DNA of 64,000 nt, from positions 124,001 through 188,000 of the forward strand of contig VXBP01002706.1 in NCBI GenBank assembly GCA_013400115.1. The letters are read 5' to 3'. A model generated the notes under the pieces. It searched no databases, was not told the DNA's origin, and was given only the letters and a program-made list of their open reading frames with translations. Shown here piece after piece: positions 1 through 11,781 of this stretch (position 1 is the first letter of the stretch; every line of letters starts with the position of its first letter). The position numbers and the translations under genes are program-made. The stretch is from Rhinopomastus cyanomelas. Its lineage: Eukaryota > Chordata > Aves > Bucerotiformes > Rhinopomastidae.

Positions 1-611
1 TATCTCCTACCATAACATCTGCTGTGTTAGGTGACAGATGAATGACGTACTTCTGACCATTCTGTAATCAGAGGACTTCTCGCAGAGCTGACCTGTCACA
101 GTTCCAGTAGAGCAGGAACATTACCAGCATATGTGATCTTTAAATATATTAGGTCTTTCACAGATAGTTGTTAAAAACAGATCCCACTGTTAAATATTAA
201 AACCACAGATGGAACCATAACTAGTGAGCTTGTCCAACCTCGTTTACACTAACTCCCACTCCAAAACACAGTCTCACAGAGGTCCCCACTACACAGGAGG
301 TCTTTACTTTTTCTACTACCGAAATGCTCAGGAGGTAACCTGGCTTTCTGTGTCACATCCAAACATAACACTCACGTGAGATTTCTGATACAAACTGTTC
401 ATGCCACCTCCTCCAAAGCATCCCATACTCAGAGGAACAATTTAATGCTGAACCAGATCCACTGATCCTCCTCAGAACAAGGATCAGAACTGAAGTTCTA
501 TGTTTTGAGGTCTATTCACACTCTGTTCTGGGAAGAAGCAGCAGCACAGCAGAAATTATAGGGAACTATCATCTAGGAAAGAGAAAAAATTAAACAAAGG
601 GGTGGAAATAA

Positions 612-905
612 ATCACAGAATCCCAGACTGGTCTGAGTTGGAAGGGACCTCAAAGATCATCCAGTGCCAATCCCCTGCCATGGGTAGTGACATGAGTCTC
701 ACCAGACGAGGGTGCCCAGAGCCCCATCCAACCTGGCCTTGAACGCTTCCAGGGAACAAGTGTTCAACCACATGAACACACAACCTTCAGAAGCTCCCTG
801 GGCAGCCTGTTCCAGGGCCTCAGCACCCCCCACAGGATGGAATTTCTTCCCAAGACCTAACCTAAATATCCCCTCTTTCAGTTTAAAACCATCACCCCTC
901 ATCCA
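612..905 (-). mobile_element. CR1 LINE 3' fragment
   Basis: Minus-oriented: begins with the reversed CR1 terminus (TCACAGAATCCCAGACTGG) followed by the typical TTGGAAGGGACCTCAAAGAT segment, and fades near CCTCTTTCAGTTTAAAACC. It is 5'-truncated to about 290 bp with no coding capacity. Confidence 0.9.
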
Positions 906-1300
906 AAAAGACAAATGGAAGTCTAATATTCTATTTCATGTAAGTTTGTACACTGTTCACATCGCATTACTACGGGACAAGTGCAAGCTAACAAACACAG
1001 GGTAAGAGCCTTTCATCTTAAAATTAACTACAATGGGCTCATGGTAAAAAAAAAGAGAAAAAAACAAAATTAAATAGCATAACTAAACAGATTAAGGACG
1101 ACCAGTTTTTTCCAGTATTTCCAACAGTTACATTACGTTTTGCTTTTACTCTATTAACTTCCAACCACAAAACCAATTGTATCAGAAATTTAACTTTTAA
1201 ATGGCTAAGGAGTAAGTGAGGGAGGTAAAGAAAATCATTAATCTTCTCATGGAGGATAAAAATCACAATGAAACCACATTTTGCCTCTCCAGGTGAAAAC

Positions 1301-1691
1301 CAGGAAAGGCTGAGGGAGCTGAGTCTCTTGAGCTCGGAAAAAAGGAGACTCGTTAATGTTGATAAAGATGGAAAGGGTGGGTGTCAGGAGATGGAGCCAG
1401 GCTCTGCTTAGTGGCACCCAATGATAGGACAAGGGGCAACAGATGTGAGCTGGAACAGAGGAGGTTCCACATCAATCTGAGAAGGAAGTTCTTCACAGTG
1501 AGGGTGACAGAGCACTGGAAGGGGCTGCCCAGGGAGGTTGTGGAGTCTCCTTCTCTGGAGACATTTAAAACCCTCCTGGACATGTTCCTGTGTGACTTGA
1601 TCTTGGAGAAACTGCTGTGGTGGGGGGAATTGGACTAGATAGTCTTTTGAGGTTCCTTCCAATCCCTAACGTTCTGTGATTCGGTGATTCT
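1301..1691 (+). mobile_element. CR1 LINE 3' fragment
   Basis: Plus-oriented, running from the AAAGGCTGAGGGAGCTG segment (end of the reverse-transcriptase ORF) to a tail with GTTCTGTGATTCGGTGATTCT. It encodes only remnants of the ORF2 C-terminus (INLRRKFFTVRVTEHW). Confidence 0.9.
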
Positions 1692-2121
1692 GGAGCACAG
1701 ACAGAAAATGTAAGCACTCACTGAAAATGTAAGAAAGAGCCTTTACAGTGAAATATAGAGTCACCTTTGCAGAGAATCAGCCCAGAAAGCACACCTTATC
1801 ACAGAAAAACCAGCATCTAAAATGGATATGAGCTCTACCATAAGCTCTTCATGCTATAGATCTACACTACTCAAACACACTTGCCTTGAGATCAGCTCTC
1901 AAACTTATTCTTAAGTTTGAATTTTGGAAGAATTATAATATATTTGGGCTTGTGATTTCTTTAGTTATCTATTATTAGCCGGAATTTAGTTGTCAAGACA
2001 ACAGTTTCCACTTCTACAAAATCATCTGACTGTAAGCAAAATGTCACAGTCGGCATCAAAAGTTCACCAGATTGGCCTTGTCTGGAGCCAGGAAACAAGA
2101 GAGTAGAGGACCAGAACACAT

Positions 2122-2235
2122 AATCATAGAATCATTGAGGCTGGAAAAGACCTTTAAGATCGTGAAGCTCAGCCATTAACCCAACTGTCCCAAGGCCCCT
2201 GCTAAATCCTGTCCCTGAGCTCTAGATCTCCAGAA
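2122..2235 (-). mobile_element. CR1 LINE 3' end, short
   Basis: Minus-oriented fragment of about 110 bp: AATCATAGAATCATTGAGG, then the GCTGGAAAAGACCTTTAAGAT segment of a distinct CR1 subfamily (also seen at 17.3, 27.2, 51.9 and 55.7 kb). Confidence 0.85.
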
Positions 2236-3749
2236 CTTTTTAACATGAGCAACAGCAGTCAAACACAACAGACTGGGTATTTCTAACAGATCACACTCCC
2301 CTGGTAAAAGATGAATGACCTGAGGAGCAGCCCTGTCCCCCTTACAGAACATCTGCTGCCTGACTTCTGTGCAGCACATTTCTGCAATGGCTGTGTGTAA
2401 CGTAACTGATGAGACTATATGAGTCAACAGGATTTTACTTAGAGTTATTGTAAGATATATCCCAAAAATATTGTGAGAGAGAGGGAAGTCAAGGGAACAC
2501 AGCAGGTAGGTACTGAGCATATCCCATGCAGCAACAACGGAAAGAAAGGAAGCTGCTCCCCAAAATTAGGTCAAGCCTTGTGTCATGAGAGAAAGTACAT
2601 GGAGACACAGACAATTTTTGGCCTATGTGATGTAGCAATAAGCGTAACACAGCGTTAGCCATGGCCAGTGCTGTAACTCACAAAGTTCCTCAATGTCCAC
2701 ACATCATGCTGGGAAAGGCTGCCAACAGGCCGTTTAGTTTTATATAAAACCAAGTGCCTTAGGATTATATGTTTTCCTTACACTCTGTTTTTCTCTCAAA
2801 ATAAGTATTTTGTATTAAAAAAAAAACCCCTAACTCAGTAGACCAGCACAATCATGTGGCTATCTCCTCCATAGCCCCAGATGTCGACTCTCTCATGCAT
2901 ACAGACACACCAACACCACAGGTTGAAACAACAGAGTCTGCCTAAGTTTTCTTCCCTCTCCAGTGGTATTTGGTCAACAGAAGAACAGAAAAGGCCAGAG
3001 AGAAGGAAACTCAGGGGGTATGCAGGCAATACTCTGAAGGATTTAGGGCTAGTTATCACTAGTCACTTCATTTATAGATCAGCATGACTAATGCTTTTCT
3101 TATTATGTAGATATCTGGGCAAATACATCTCCTCTACACAGTCATCTTCTGCCTTTTATCTCTTTGCCTCTCTAAATAGATGCTTATGTTAACTGAGAGA
3201 AACTCCAACCTCAGATGTGATCCTTCCCCTCAATGAAATGCTTCAGAAATTCTCTGTTTAGTCGGGACATTTATTTTGTGGCAAGAACAGATGGGAACAA
3301 GCTCCCTGAAAATATTAATACTAGTCCCAGCTAACTCAGTCTGTAGGAAACTAGAGTAGCTCACTGGCACCACATTTTTTTGTTACAAACACAGACTTAG
3401 GTATAAAAGAAGACTCTGTCTCAAGAGTAGTCAACACGTTTCCCTGGTTATAATCATGTCTGTGAAGGGTTCTTCTGCTGATGAGCACAGCCAGACATCA
3501 ACATCAGCACAGCACTGCTGCAGAGCTGGGACCAGGAAATTTGCTTTCCTAAAAGCTGTCGACAGAAAATTTAAGCTCAATCATCCAACAAATTGAGTGG
3601 AACTGGGGAGGGAGGAAAATAATGTTTTATAAAACTTTAAAACAAAAACTGCAAAAAAGTTCTAATCGGGGAAAACACACCAGCGTATACTGGTTGATAA
3701 ACACATTTCCACATCTTCTACTTTCCCCATTTTCAAGAGAACTGTTAAC

Positions 3750-4056
3750 TTGGGGTTTGGGACAGGAAGAGGCTTGTTGGGGAGTTTGGATGTTTGATAA
3801 CACAAGAGGAAATGGCCTTAAACTGCATCACGGGAAGTTTAGGTTGGACATGAGACAAAACTTCTTCCTGGAAAGAGTCCTCAGGCCTCGGAACAGGCTA
3901 CCCAAGGAGGGGGATGAACTGCCATCCCTGAATGTGTTTCAAAGTGGTGGAGACCTGGAGCTTAGGGACAGGGTTTAGTGGTGGCTTTGGGACAGCTGGG
4001 TTAATGGTTGGACTCTATGAGCTTTAAGTCTTTTCCAATCTAAATAATTCTACTAC
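3750..4056 (+). mobile_element. CR1 LINE 3' fragment
   Basis: Plus-oriented, of the subfamily with GAAGTTTAGGTTGGACATGA and CTCAGGCCTCGGAACAGG. It ends in TAAATAATTCTACTAC. A diverged copy. Confidence 0.85.
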
Positions 4057-5250
4057 TTTCTTAAATACAGAATCCAAACCATGGGACCAACCTGATCTCT
4101 TGCATTCAGCTCAGCAGTGCTGTCCTTTTACAGTCCCTCCCTGTCCCCCTGGCAGCTTCTAATGAAAGGAAAGGCAACGCTGGTGGCAACCGTATGGCCA
4201 AGAATGCTCTAGGCAAATAACTAAGTTCTACTCCCATACAAGTCCAAAAGTGACCTACAGAAGAAGAGTCTCTGAGTACCCACAAATTCAGACCTGGCAT
4301 CCCAGAAACTCACACCAGGACGTTTCCAGAGTTTGTGGAAATGGATGGAGAACCAGTCTGAACAGCAGTGAGCAAGTGAACAAGTGAATTAAGTGACAAG
4401 TTCTGGAAGTTCTCCTGGTGTTTCTGGATGACAGATTGTCCTCTACACCATCAGTTTAATGCAATAATTCTACGTGCTTTTTCTCCATACCGGAAATTGA
4501 GTGCTGTGCCTCCCTTAAACGTTTAAGACGGCACGAATGTTCTCGTGCAAAGAGAAGAAAGAACAGCCAAAGGGTTTTCACAGAATTCTTACATGCCCCT
4601 GCAATACAGACCTCATAACAGGGTTATTTTTAGCTCACACTGGATTTCAAACACTGATGAACCTTCCTTTGAGGTTTTCTGTGTGCTGAGGTTTAATTTA
4701 AGGTTCCAGTCCAAGGCAAACACATCTGTAAAGCTAATTAATATTCAGATGTGTTATAAACACATTTGGGTTTTGCATTATCTATAATATTCTTCTCCAT
4801 TTTATCAGTAACTTTTAGTTACATGAGGTAATGTATTCATACTATTTACAAGACGAAAAACATGAGTAACTTCTATACTTTTTTTAATTTAACATTAACA
4901 GATAAAACAAAGGGAATGGAGTGTTGCTAGCACACTAAGGCACCAATTTAATCAAACTCTAATTCATCTGATAGTTTTACATTCTGACACAACTTTGGTG
5001 AAAGCAGACAACTAATTACAACTCAACTTGTTTATCCAGCAGAGAATTAGGTTTTGACTGTAAAAGCGATGTTCACAAAACAATTGAGTCCTGCGGTGTG
5101 TAATTTACTTTGATATGAAAGAGCCTGAATGAAAAAAAACCAAGTGATGCTGTGTCAGCAATCAGACAGCTAAATATAAATTTAAAAGGTGGGTAATTGC
5201 TTCAGCATACTTAAAAGCAAGTGCTTTAAACTAAAGTTACTATTCTTTTT

Positions 5251-5571
5251 AATGTTTATAAATACGTGAAGGGTGGGTGTCAGGAGGATGGAGCCAGGCT
5301 CTACTCAATGTCATCTAGTGATAGGTAATGGGTGTAAATTGGAACATAGGAGGTTCCATATAAATATCAGAAGGAACTTCTTCACAGTGAGGGTGACGGA
5401 GCACTGGAACAGGCTGCCCAGGCAGGTTGTGGAGTCTCCTTCTCTAGAGACGTTTAAAACCCGCCTGGATATGTTCCTATGTGACTTGATCTAGGTGATC
5501 CTGCTCTGGCAGGGAGATTGGACTAGATGATCTTTCGAGGTCCCTTCAATCCCAAATATTCTGTGCTTCTC
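5251..5571 (+). mobile_element. CR1 LINE 3' fragment
   Basis: Plus-oriented, from TATAAATACGTGAAGGGTGG through GGAGGATGGAGCCAGGCTC to CCCAAATATTCTGTGCTTCT. It is followed directly by a second CR1 at 5.6 kb. Confidence 0.9.
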
Positions 5572-5594
5572 CTATTATCTGCCATTCCCTATAG

Positions 5595-5934
5595 CAGCTT
5601 TCCAGTACCTGAAAGGGGCTACAAGAAAGTTGGGGGGGGGGGCTTTCTATATGGGTGGTAGAAAGAGGACAAGGGGAAAGGGTTATAGATTTGAAGAGGG
5701 GAGACTGAGGTTGGACAGGAGGAACAAATTCTTTCCTGTAACAGTGCCGAGATGCTGGAACAGGTTGCCCAAGGAAGTTATGTCTGCTCCATCCCTAGAA
5801 GTGTTGAAGGCCAGGTTGGATGGGGCCTGAGTAACCTGATCTAGTGAAGGTGTCCTTGTCTGTGCAGGGGGATTGGAATTGGGTGGTCTTTAAGGTCTCT
5901 TCCAACTCTGGCCATTCTATGATTCTATGATTCC
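5595..5934 (+). mobile_element. CR1 LINE 3' fragment
   Basis: Plus-oriented copy of a different subfamily (CCAGTACCTGAAAGGGGCTA; GGTTGGACAGGAGGAACAAA). It ends with a clean ATTCTATGATTCTATGATTC tail. Confidence 0.9.
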
Positions 5935-6309
5935 CAGTGGGTCAGGCTGATGTGATAACTCACTATAGGTTCCACTATTTAGACATTGTGCCCACCCTTA
6001 ACTGTGTAGTGAAGGTCTTGCCCCTGTTGAGCAACACAGAAAGAAGTCTGTTGGCTGTCACAACATTCAAGCTCAGAGAAGAACCTTTCAATGCAAAAGT
6101 CAGCCACACTTCTTTCTCACTTATTTTCTAACCCTTTTCCTTTTAAGTAGCATAAAGATTCTAACAGAAAAAAAGTGCCAAACAGAAACCACTCAGTGTC
6201 AAGCAGAACAACTTCCCAAGGTCAAATATTTGTGTCTGTCACCTTTTTTGTTGCTATTCTGCATATTCAAATACAAAGAAAAGTACTTCAAACTCTTTGA
6301 TTTTAAGAC

Positions 6310-6910
6310 CCTTGTGGCCAAGAAGGGCAATGGTATCATGAGGTGCATTAAGAGTGGGCCCAGCAGACTGAAGTAGGTTCTCTTCCCCCTCTACTCCACC
6401 CTAGTGAGACTTCACCTGGAGCATTGCATCCAGTTCTGGAGTCTCTAGTTGAAGAGGGATAGAGATCTACTTGAGAGAATCTAACAGAGGGCTGTGAAGA
6501 TGATGAAAGGACTGGAACACCTGCCTTACGAGGAAAGGCTAAGAGACCTTGGGCTGATCAGTCTGAAGAGGAGAAGGCTCAGAGAGGATCTCAATGTCTA
6601 TAAATACATGAGGGCTGGGCTTCAAGAAGGCAGGGACAAGCTCTTTTCCTTTGTGCCCTAGGACAGGATGAGGGGCAATGGATTCCAGCTCAAGCACAGG
6701 AAGTCCCACCTCAAGATGAGGAAGAACTTTACTGTAGGGGTTACAGAGCACTTGGAACGGGTTCCCTAGAGAGGCTGTGGAGTCTCCTTCTCTGGAGCCT
6801 TTGCTGTTTCTGAGTGATGTGCCCTAGTATTGGTCCTGCTCTGGCAGGAAAGTTGTAATCTATGATCTTCAGAGGTCCCTCACAACACCTAACATTCTGT
6901 TATTCTGTGA
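6310..6910 (+). mobile_element. CR1 LINE 3' fragment with partial ORF2 C-terminus
   Basis: Plus-oriented, about 600 bp, starting at GTGGCCAAGAAGGGCAATGG (the AKKANG motif of CR1 ORF2) and ending AACATTCTGTTATTCTGTGA. Frameshifted and dead. Confidence 0.9.
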
Positions 6911-6985
6911 CCCAAGCAAGAGCATTCCAGAAATTACTCTCAAAAGATGGACCACCACGCTCTATGCCCTTTTTTTTTTTTTTTT

Positions 6986-7277
6986 NNNNNNNNNNNNNNN
7001 NNNNNNNNNNNNNNNNNNNNNNNNNNNNNNNNNNNNNNNNNNNNNNNNNNNNNNNNNNNNNNNNNNNNNNNNNNNNNNNNNNNNNNNNNNNNNNNNNNNN
7101 NNNNNNNNNNNNNNNNNNNNNNNNNNNNNNNNNNNNNNNNNNNNNNNNNNNNNNNNNNNNNNNNNNNNNNNNNNNNNNNNNNNNNNNNNNNNNNNNNNNN
7201 NNNNNNNNNNNNNNNNNNNNNNNNNNNNNNNNNNNNNNNNNNNNNNNNNNNNNNNNNNNNNNNNNNNNNNNNNNNNN
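6986..7277. other. assembly gap (292 N)
   Basis: A run of Ns is bordered on the left by 16 Ts (6,970-6,985) and on the right by the middle of a CR1 element. The missing bases probably hold the 5' part of that CR1. Reading frames crossing the gap are meaningless. Confidence 0.95.
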
Positions 7278-7612
7278 AATGGAGCAAAGCTGGAGATGGG
7301 TAGATTTAGAGTGGATGTGAGGAGGAGGTTCTTCACTGTGAGAGTGGTGAGAGCCTGGACTGGGTTGCCCAGGGAGGTGGTTGGGGCCCCATCCCTGGGG
7401 ATGTTTAAGGCCAGGCTGGATGAGGCTCTGGTCTAGGGTGGGGTGTCCCTGCCCATGGTGGGGGGGTTGGAACTGGATGATCAGGTGGTCCCTTCCAACC
7501 CTGAGTGATTCTGTGATTCTGTAACTTCTCCAGTGAAGAGATCCTGCTGTGGCAGGAGGATTGGACTAGATGATCATTCGGGGTCCCTTCCAATCCCTAA
7601 TGACTCTATGTG
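7278..7612 (+). mobile_element. CR1 LINE 3' end followed by a second CR1 tail
   Basis: A plus-oriented CR1 emerges from the N gap and ends GTGATTCTGTGATTCTGTA at 7,522. It is followed at once by 90 bp that belong to the tail of another CR1 subfamily (GGATTGGACTAGATGATCAT; ending near 7,612). The order matches 41.4-42.1 kb. Confidence 0.85.
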
Positions 7613-8618
7613 TTACAAAGCTACCAGAAACCAGAACTGAATTGGAAAAGACTCTCCTCCTTTGTGTGAATTACTCCAGCAGAAGTCAAGCACATCTTTT
7701 GTAACAGAGTATTCATGGACAGAAACATTTAAAGACAGGAAAATCATATAAACATCAACACATATGAAGTGCCGGAAGAAGCAAAACACTTGGCTAATGG
7801 GATCAAGACTTGACACAGCCAGTGCAATGCTCCTTAGAGGCAAACCTCCATTTAATTATTAACCTCAAATCAAAATGAACTTGAACATAAAGCAGGTTCA
7901 AAATGATTAGGTGTATAAGTATTCTTAGATTTGTAGGAAATAAGTCTTCTTATGTTTGTAGGATAAGCAGCAGGAAAATAATTGGGAAACTGGCAGTAGG
8001 AGATCCAAAAATTATGAGGAACCTGCATAGTATCTGCATGTGCAAGAAAAGGAGATTAAGTAGCTACTGAGTCAGACAAACCACATCCGATAGCTGAGAC
8101 GAGTTGGGAAGATCCCCCATTAGAAATGCTCCTGCAGATCTGCTTTCCATCAGAAAACCCAGTGCATCCAACAGAATTATTTCCTGTAAAGTGTTTTTTT
8201 GATGACACTAATAGTGAAATAAAAACTGAAACAGGCATTTTAGCGGGTAGAATTTTTAAAGGATTTCATATGTTGTCACAACATTGTGGTTTGTCCTCTT
8301 AATTTGCACAGTATCACACAAGGCTACGGAAGAACCACACCAAACCAATATAAATGTGTCTTCTGTGGTAAAGTCCAAAAGCACTTCCTTCGTTTTGTTT
8401 TGAAACAAGCTTTGATACAAGCAGCTTTCCAGCAAGATGTAAAATCCCCTTGTAACCTAAAGCTCAGTGATACTCTGACCCCTCAGAGAGTGAGTTACCT
8501 CTGAGAGGATTTCTGTGGTCTTAGAAGGTGACATGGAAGAGACTCTGTGTTTTACTTAACAGCAGGTATCAGCCCCATGGCAAAAGGAATAAAAATAAAA
8601 ATAAATGAAGAATCAGTT

Positions 8619-8992
8619 GAGGTGTTTAGCCTGGAGAAAAGGAGGGTGAGGGGAGACCTTCTGGCTCTCTACAGCTCCCTGACAGGAAGTTGGAGCGAGG
8701 AGGGGCTCAGCCTCTTCTCCTTGGTGCTCAATGATAGGAGCAGAGGAAATGGCTACAGGCTGCATGAGGGGAGGTGCATGTTGGATGTTAGGAAACACTT
8801 TCACTCAAAAGGTGATCAGCCATTGGAACAGGCTGCCCAGGGCAGGGCTGGAGTCCCCATTCCTAGGGGGGATTTAAATGATGCGTGGATCTGATGCTTA
8901 GGGACATGGTTTAGGGGCTACCTGGCAGTGCTGGGCCAAAGGTTGGACTTGATGGTGTTACAGGTCTCTTCCAACCAAAGAGATTCTGTGAA
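8619..8992 (+). mobile_element. CR1 LINE 3' fragment
   Basis: Plus-oriented, from TGAGGTGTTTAGCCTGGAG to CCAACCAAAGAGATTCTGTG. ORF2 C-terminal remnants (RGDLLALYSSLTGSW) remain readable. Confidence 0.9.
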
Positions 8993-9379
8993 TTATGAGC
9001 TCTTTCCCTGCTCACAAAGCAAAGTGCGAGATTCTTTACAAATTACATAAACAACACTTAGAACATCTAAAAAAACCCCAAAACTCAACAGTGTGTTTTC
9101 TTTAGACACATGCAACAGCTTCCAGCTGCTCACGAGACAGCAACTCCTTCCCCACCTGCAGCAAGAGTTGGTGTCAGTTTTGCTTTTTTTGGCACTCAGA
9201 ATCCTTAGAATCAAGGTTGTCTTTTTTCATACTTGATTTTCTTTCCCTTGGTCTTTCCTGCACTTCCAAACACCAGTAATTCAAAACGTATGGAAAAACC
9301 ATCCAGTTTCAAAACTTAAGATCTAAATTACAGATGTCTAGGTTCAAGAGTATTTCTTCAGAGAAGTCTTAGCCCTGCT

Positions 9380-9441
9380 GCTGCAGGCTGGACTAGATGA
9401 ACTCCAGAAAGGCTCTTCTGACTTTAATTATTCTGTGCTTC
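9380..9441 (+). mobile_element. short degenerate CR1 tail
   Basis: About 60 bp resembling the terminal CR1 segment: GGCTGGACTAGATGAACTCC, then ATTATTCTGTGCTTCT. Old or severely truncated. Confidence 0.6.
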
Positions 9442-9449
9442 TCTTTGTA

Positions 9450-11615
9450 TCACTAGAAGATGAAGCAAGAGTGAGAAGAGCTCACCTCTTCAAACTCTGA
9501 TTCCCCTGGACAACTCTACACTCCTCCATAGAACTGTCCTGATTTTACTTTCATCTACTTTTCCAGCTTAGAGCCACCTCTCTGCTCCCAAAAATAGATC
9601 TTTTACACATGTAAGATGAGAGGCCTCTAGTGTGTACACCAGAAACTTGGCTTTTTCTTGTGCCTTATTTGGGATCTATTTCTCAGCCTTATTTTAGGAC
9701 TTCATTAGTTTTATCCATGCCCGCTAACTTTTAAACAATAGCTGTCAGACAGAATGTACCAAGCGCAGCAGACCATACGACGTGAGCCAACACAGTGCTC
9801 GGGGTGGACTCAGGAAAAGCCGTGACGGTCTCTGCTCCCTCTGAAATCCATGTGATGCTGCATGTAAAACTATGAAGCTTTACTGACACAATGGTAGAGT
9901 GGTTTGTGTGGAAAGACATTGGCATTTTTTCACATTAAATCCACCAGACTGCCTGGCCATGGATTAATATAATTGCCATTAGCATGAAACACGCTTTTCA
10001 GCCAGATTTGCACTTCTCCTGTTGATCCGCCCCCTTCTCAACTCTGACTCAGACAGATTAGAGATCAGATCAGCCTAGAATTTGTAACAGTGACTTAGCC
10101 TCCTTGGACTGAGAAGGAACAGCAGGCTGAATGGCTGAGACAAAGTAATTATTGATGACAATTAGCACTGATGGTTTCTATTCTACCCCAGTAAGAACAA
10201 GCAATACTGAAGTCTGCAGGGCTCCTCTTCCCACAGTACATTTCCACCACAACTCCTGGAGCTCTGACTTTGCAGGGCCATCTAAGACTAGAATGTCTAG
10301 AAGGTGTGTGTGTTGCAGGTTGTGAGCCACTGAATCTTCAATGATTCAAGACCCACCACGTGAAATAATCACCTGAGCTCATTCTCTGTAGCTGGGGTGA
10401 AATGTTTACTACGACAGTTCCAGCTCTAGCTGTTGCACGAGGAAATCCTCACGCAGCTCTGTGTGCTAAAATAATACCCTAAAGTAGTAGCAGCATGATT
10501 GGATTTCTACATGCATCTAAGGTCAGCCAGGTCTCATGTCGATCTGCTGATCCCTCTGCCACCTAGACATCTGCACCGCATGGTCCCTGCACAGGAAGGC
10601 TGGAGCGATCCCCAAACAATGTCTTGGGGCACAACATCCAAGAACAGATACAATACATCAAAACCATCAAGCCACAAACTTCCTGACAATCTCCAGAACA
10701 GGCAGGTTTTCTTCTGCAGAGCGCAGAGGTTTTGGTATTAATGCAAACAAGGAGGCAAGCTGGAGTCTGCTGCACAGAACCAACTAGTCAAATGAATACG
10801 TCACTAAGCTAACTAGCTGCAGGATTGTATGGCAGATGGATGACATCTTGGTTGCTAGTGGAACACTTTTCTATAGCCTTGTTTGAGGCAGACACATATG
10901 GCTCTCCCAAGCACTGATGCAAGCTCCCAGATGGACTAGATCATTGCTGACACCTTATTATAAACCCTAGAGATGAAAGAAAGGAGCACAGTTTCTTGAG
11001 TCACAACACAGGACTCTGAAATATTCAGACTTCCTAAAATTCAAGTTAACAACAAAATCGCTTCACTTCTTTCTCGTGAAAGAAGCTACTTCTAACCAGG
11101 AACAGAAAACAAGGAAAAATGCTGTAGCAAGGACGACCAGAAGACCCTTGAGGAAACCCAAGGGGTAGAAGATTCTTAATGTAAATGTGTACTGTAACTC
11201 AAGCTATTACAGCTCTGAGGATACAAAATATTATCTGCTGTGCAGCTGTTAGTGACCCCAAAGAGGTTCCATCTGGAATGTCCTGACTGGGGTAGAGGGG
11301 GAAAGGAAAGAAGGGGAACTCATTTAGACATTGCAGATGCGAGATGTCTCTCTTCTAAAGAACTAGGGGGGAAAAAAAAAGAGGGATAGAGAAGGAAATT
11401 TAACTGCAGGAGCGCAGGGAAACATGTGGGAGATAACAGAAGCAGCTGCAACAGCTTCTGGGTTTTGGTCAAGGACTCCTGAAAACTTCTCCAGTACATG
11501 AGGAGACTATGGCATATTTTACACAACTAGGTTAGAAACAGGAAAACAACACTTGTTTGACATGTTTACACTGTGAAAAGAGACTACTTGCACCATCCAG
11601 TAAGAACTCTACTCT
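9450..11615. other. unique AT-rich sequence, no gene recognised
   Basis: No CR1, no convincing exon and no simple repeat of note. Only short reading frames are present, none with recognisable motifs. Read as intergenic or intronic DNA. Confidence 0.6.
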
Positions 11616-11620
11616 TCTCC

Positions 11621-11781
11621 TGCCCAGGGAGGTGGTGGAGTCACCGTCTCTGGCGATGTTTACGAAACAAATAGCTAGAGCACTTGAGGCCATGGTCTAG
11701 GAGTTAGGGAAGTGTTAGGATGAGGGCTGGACTTGATGATCCTGGAGGTCCTTTCCAGCCATGATGATTCTATGATTCTAA
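11621..11781 (+). mobile_element. CR1 LINE 3' end
   Basis: Plus-oriented, about 160 bp: CTGCCCAGGGAGGTGGTGGA through GGACTTGATGATCCTGGAGG to GATGATTCTATGATTCTA. Confidence 0.9.

Noticed and set aside
6862..7336. Frames of 115-152 codons spanning the 292-N gap
   Set aside because: Most of each frame is undetermined sequence.
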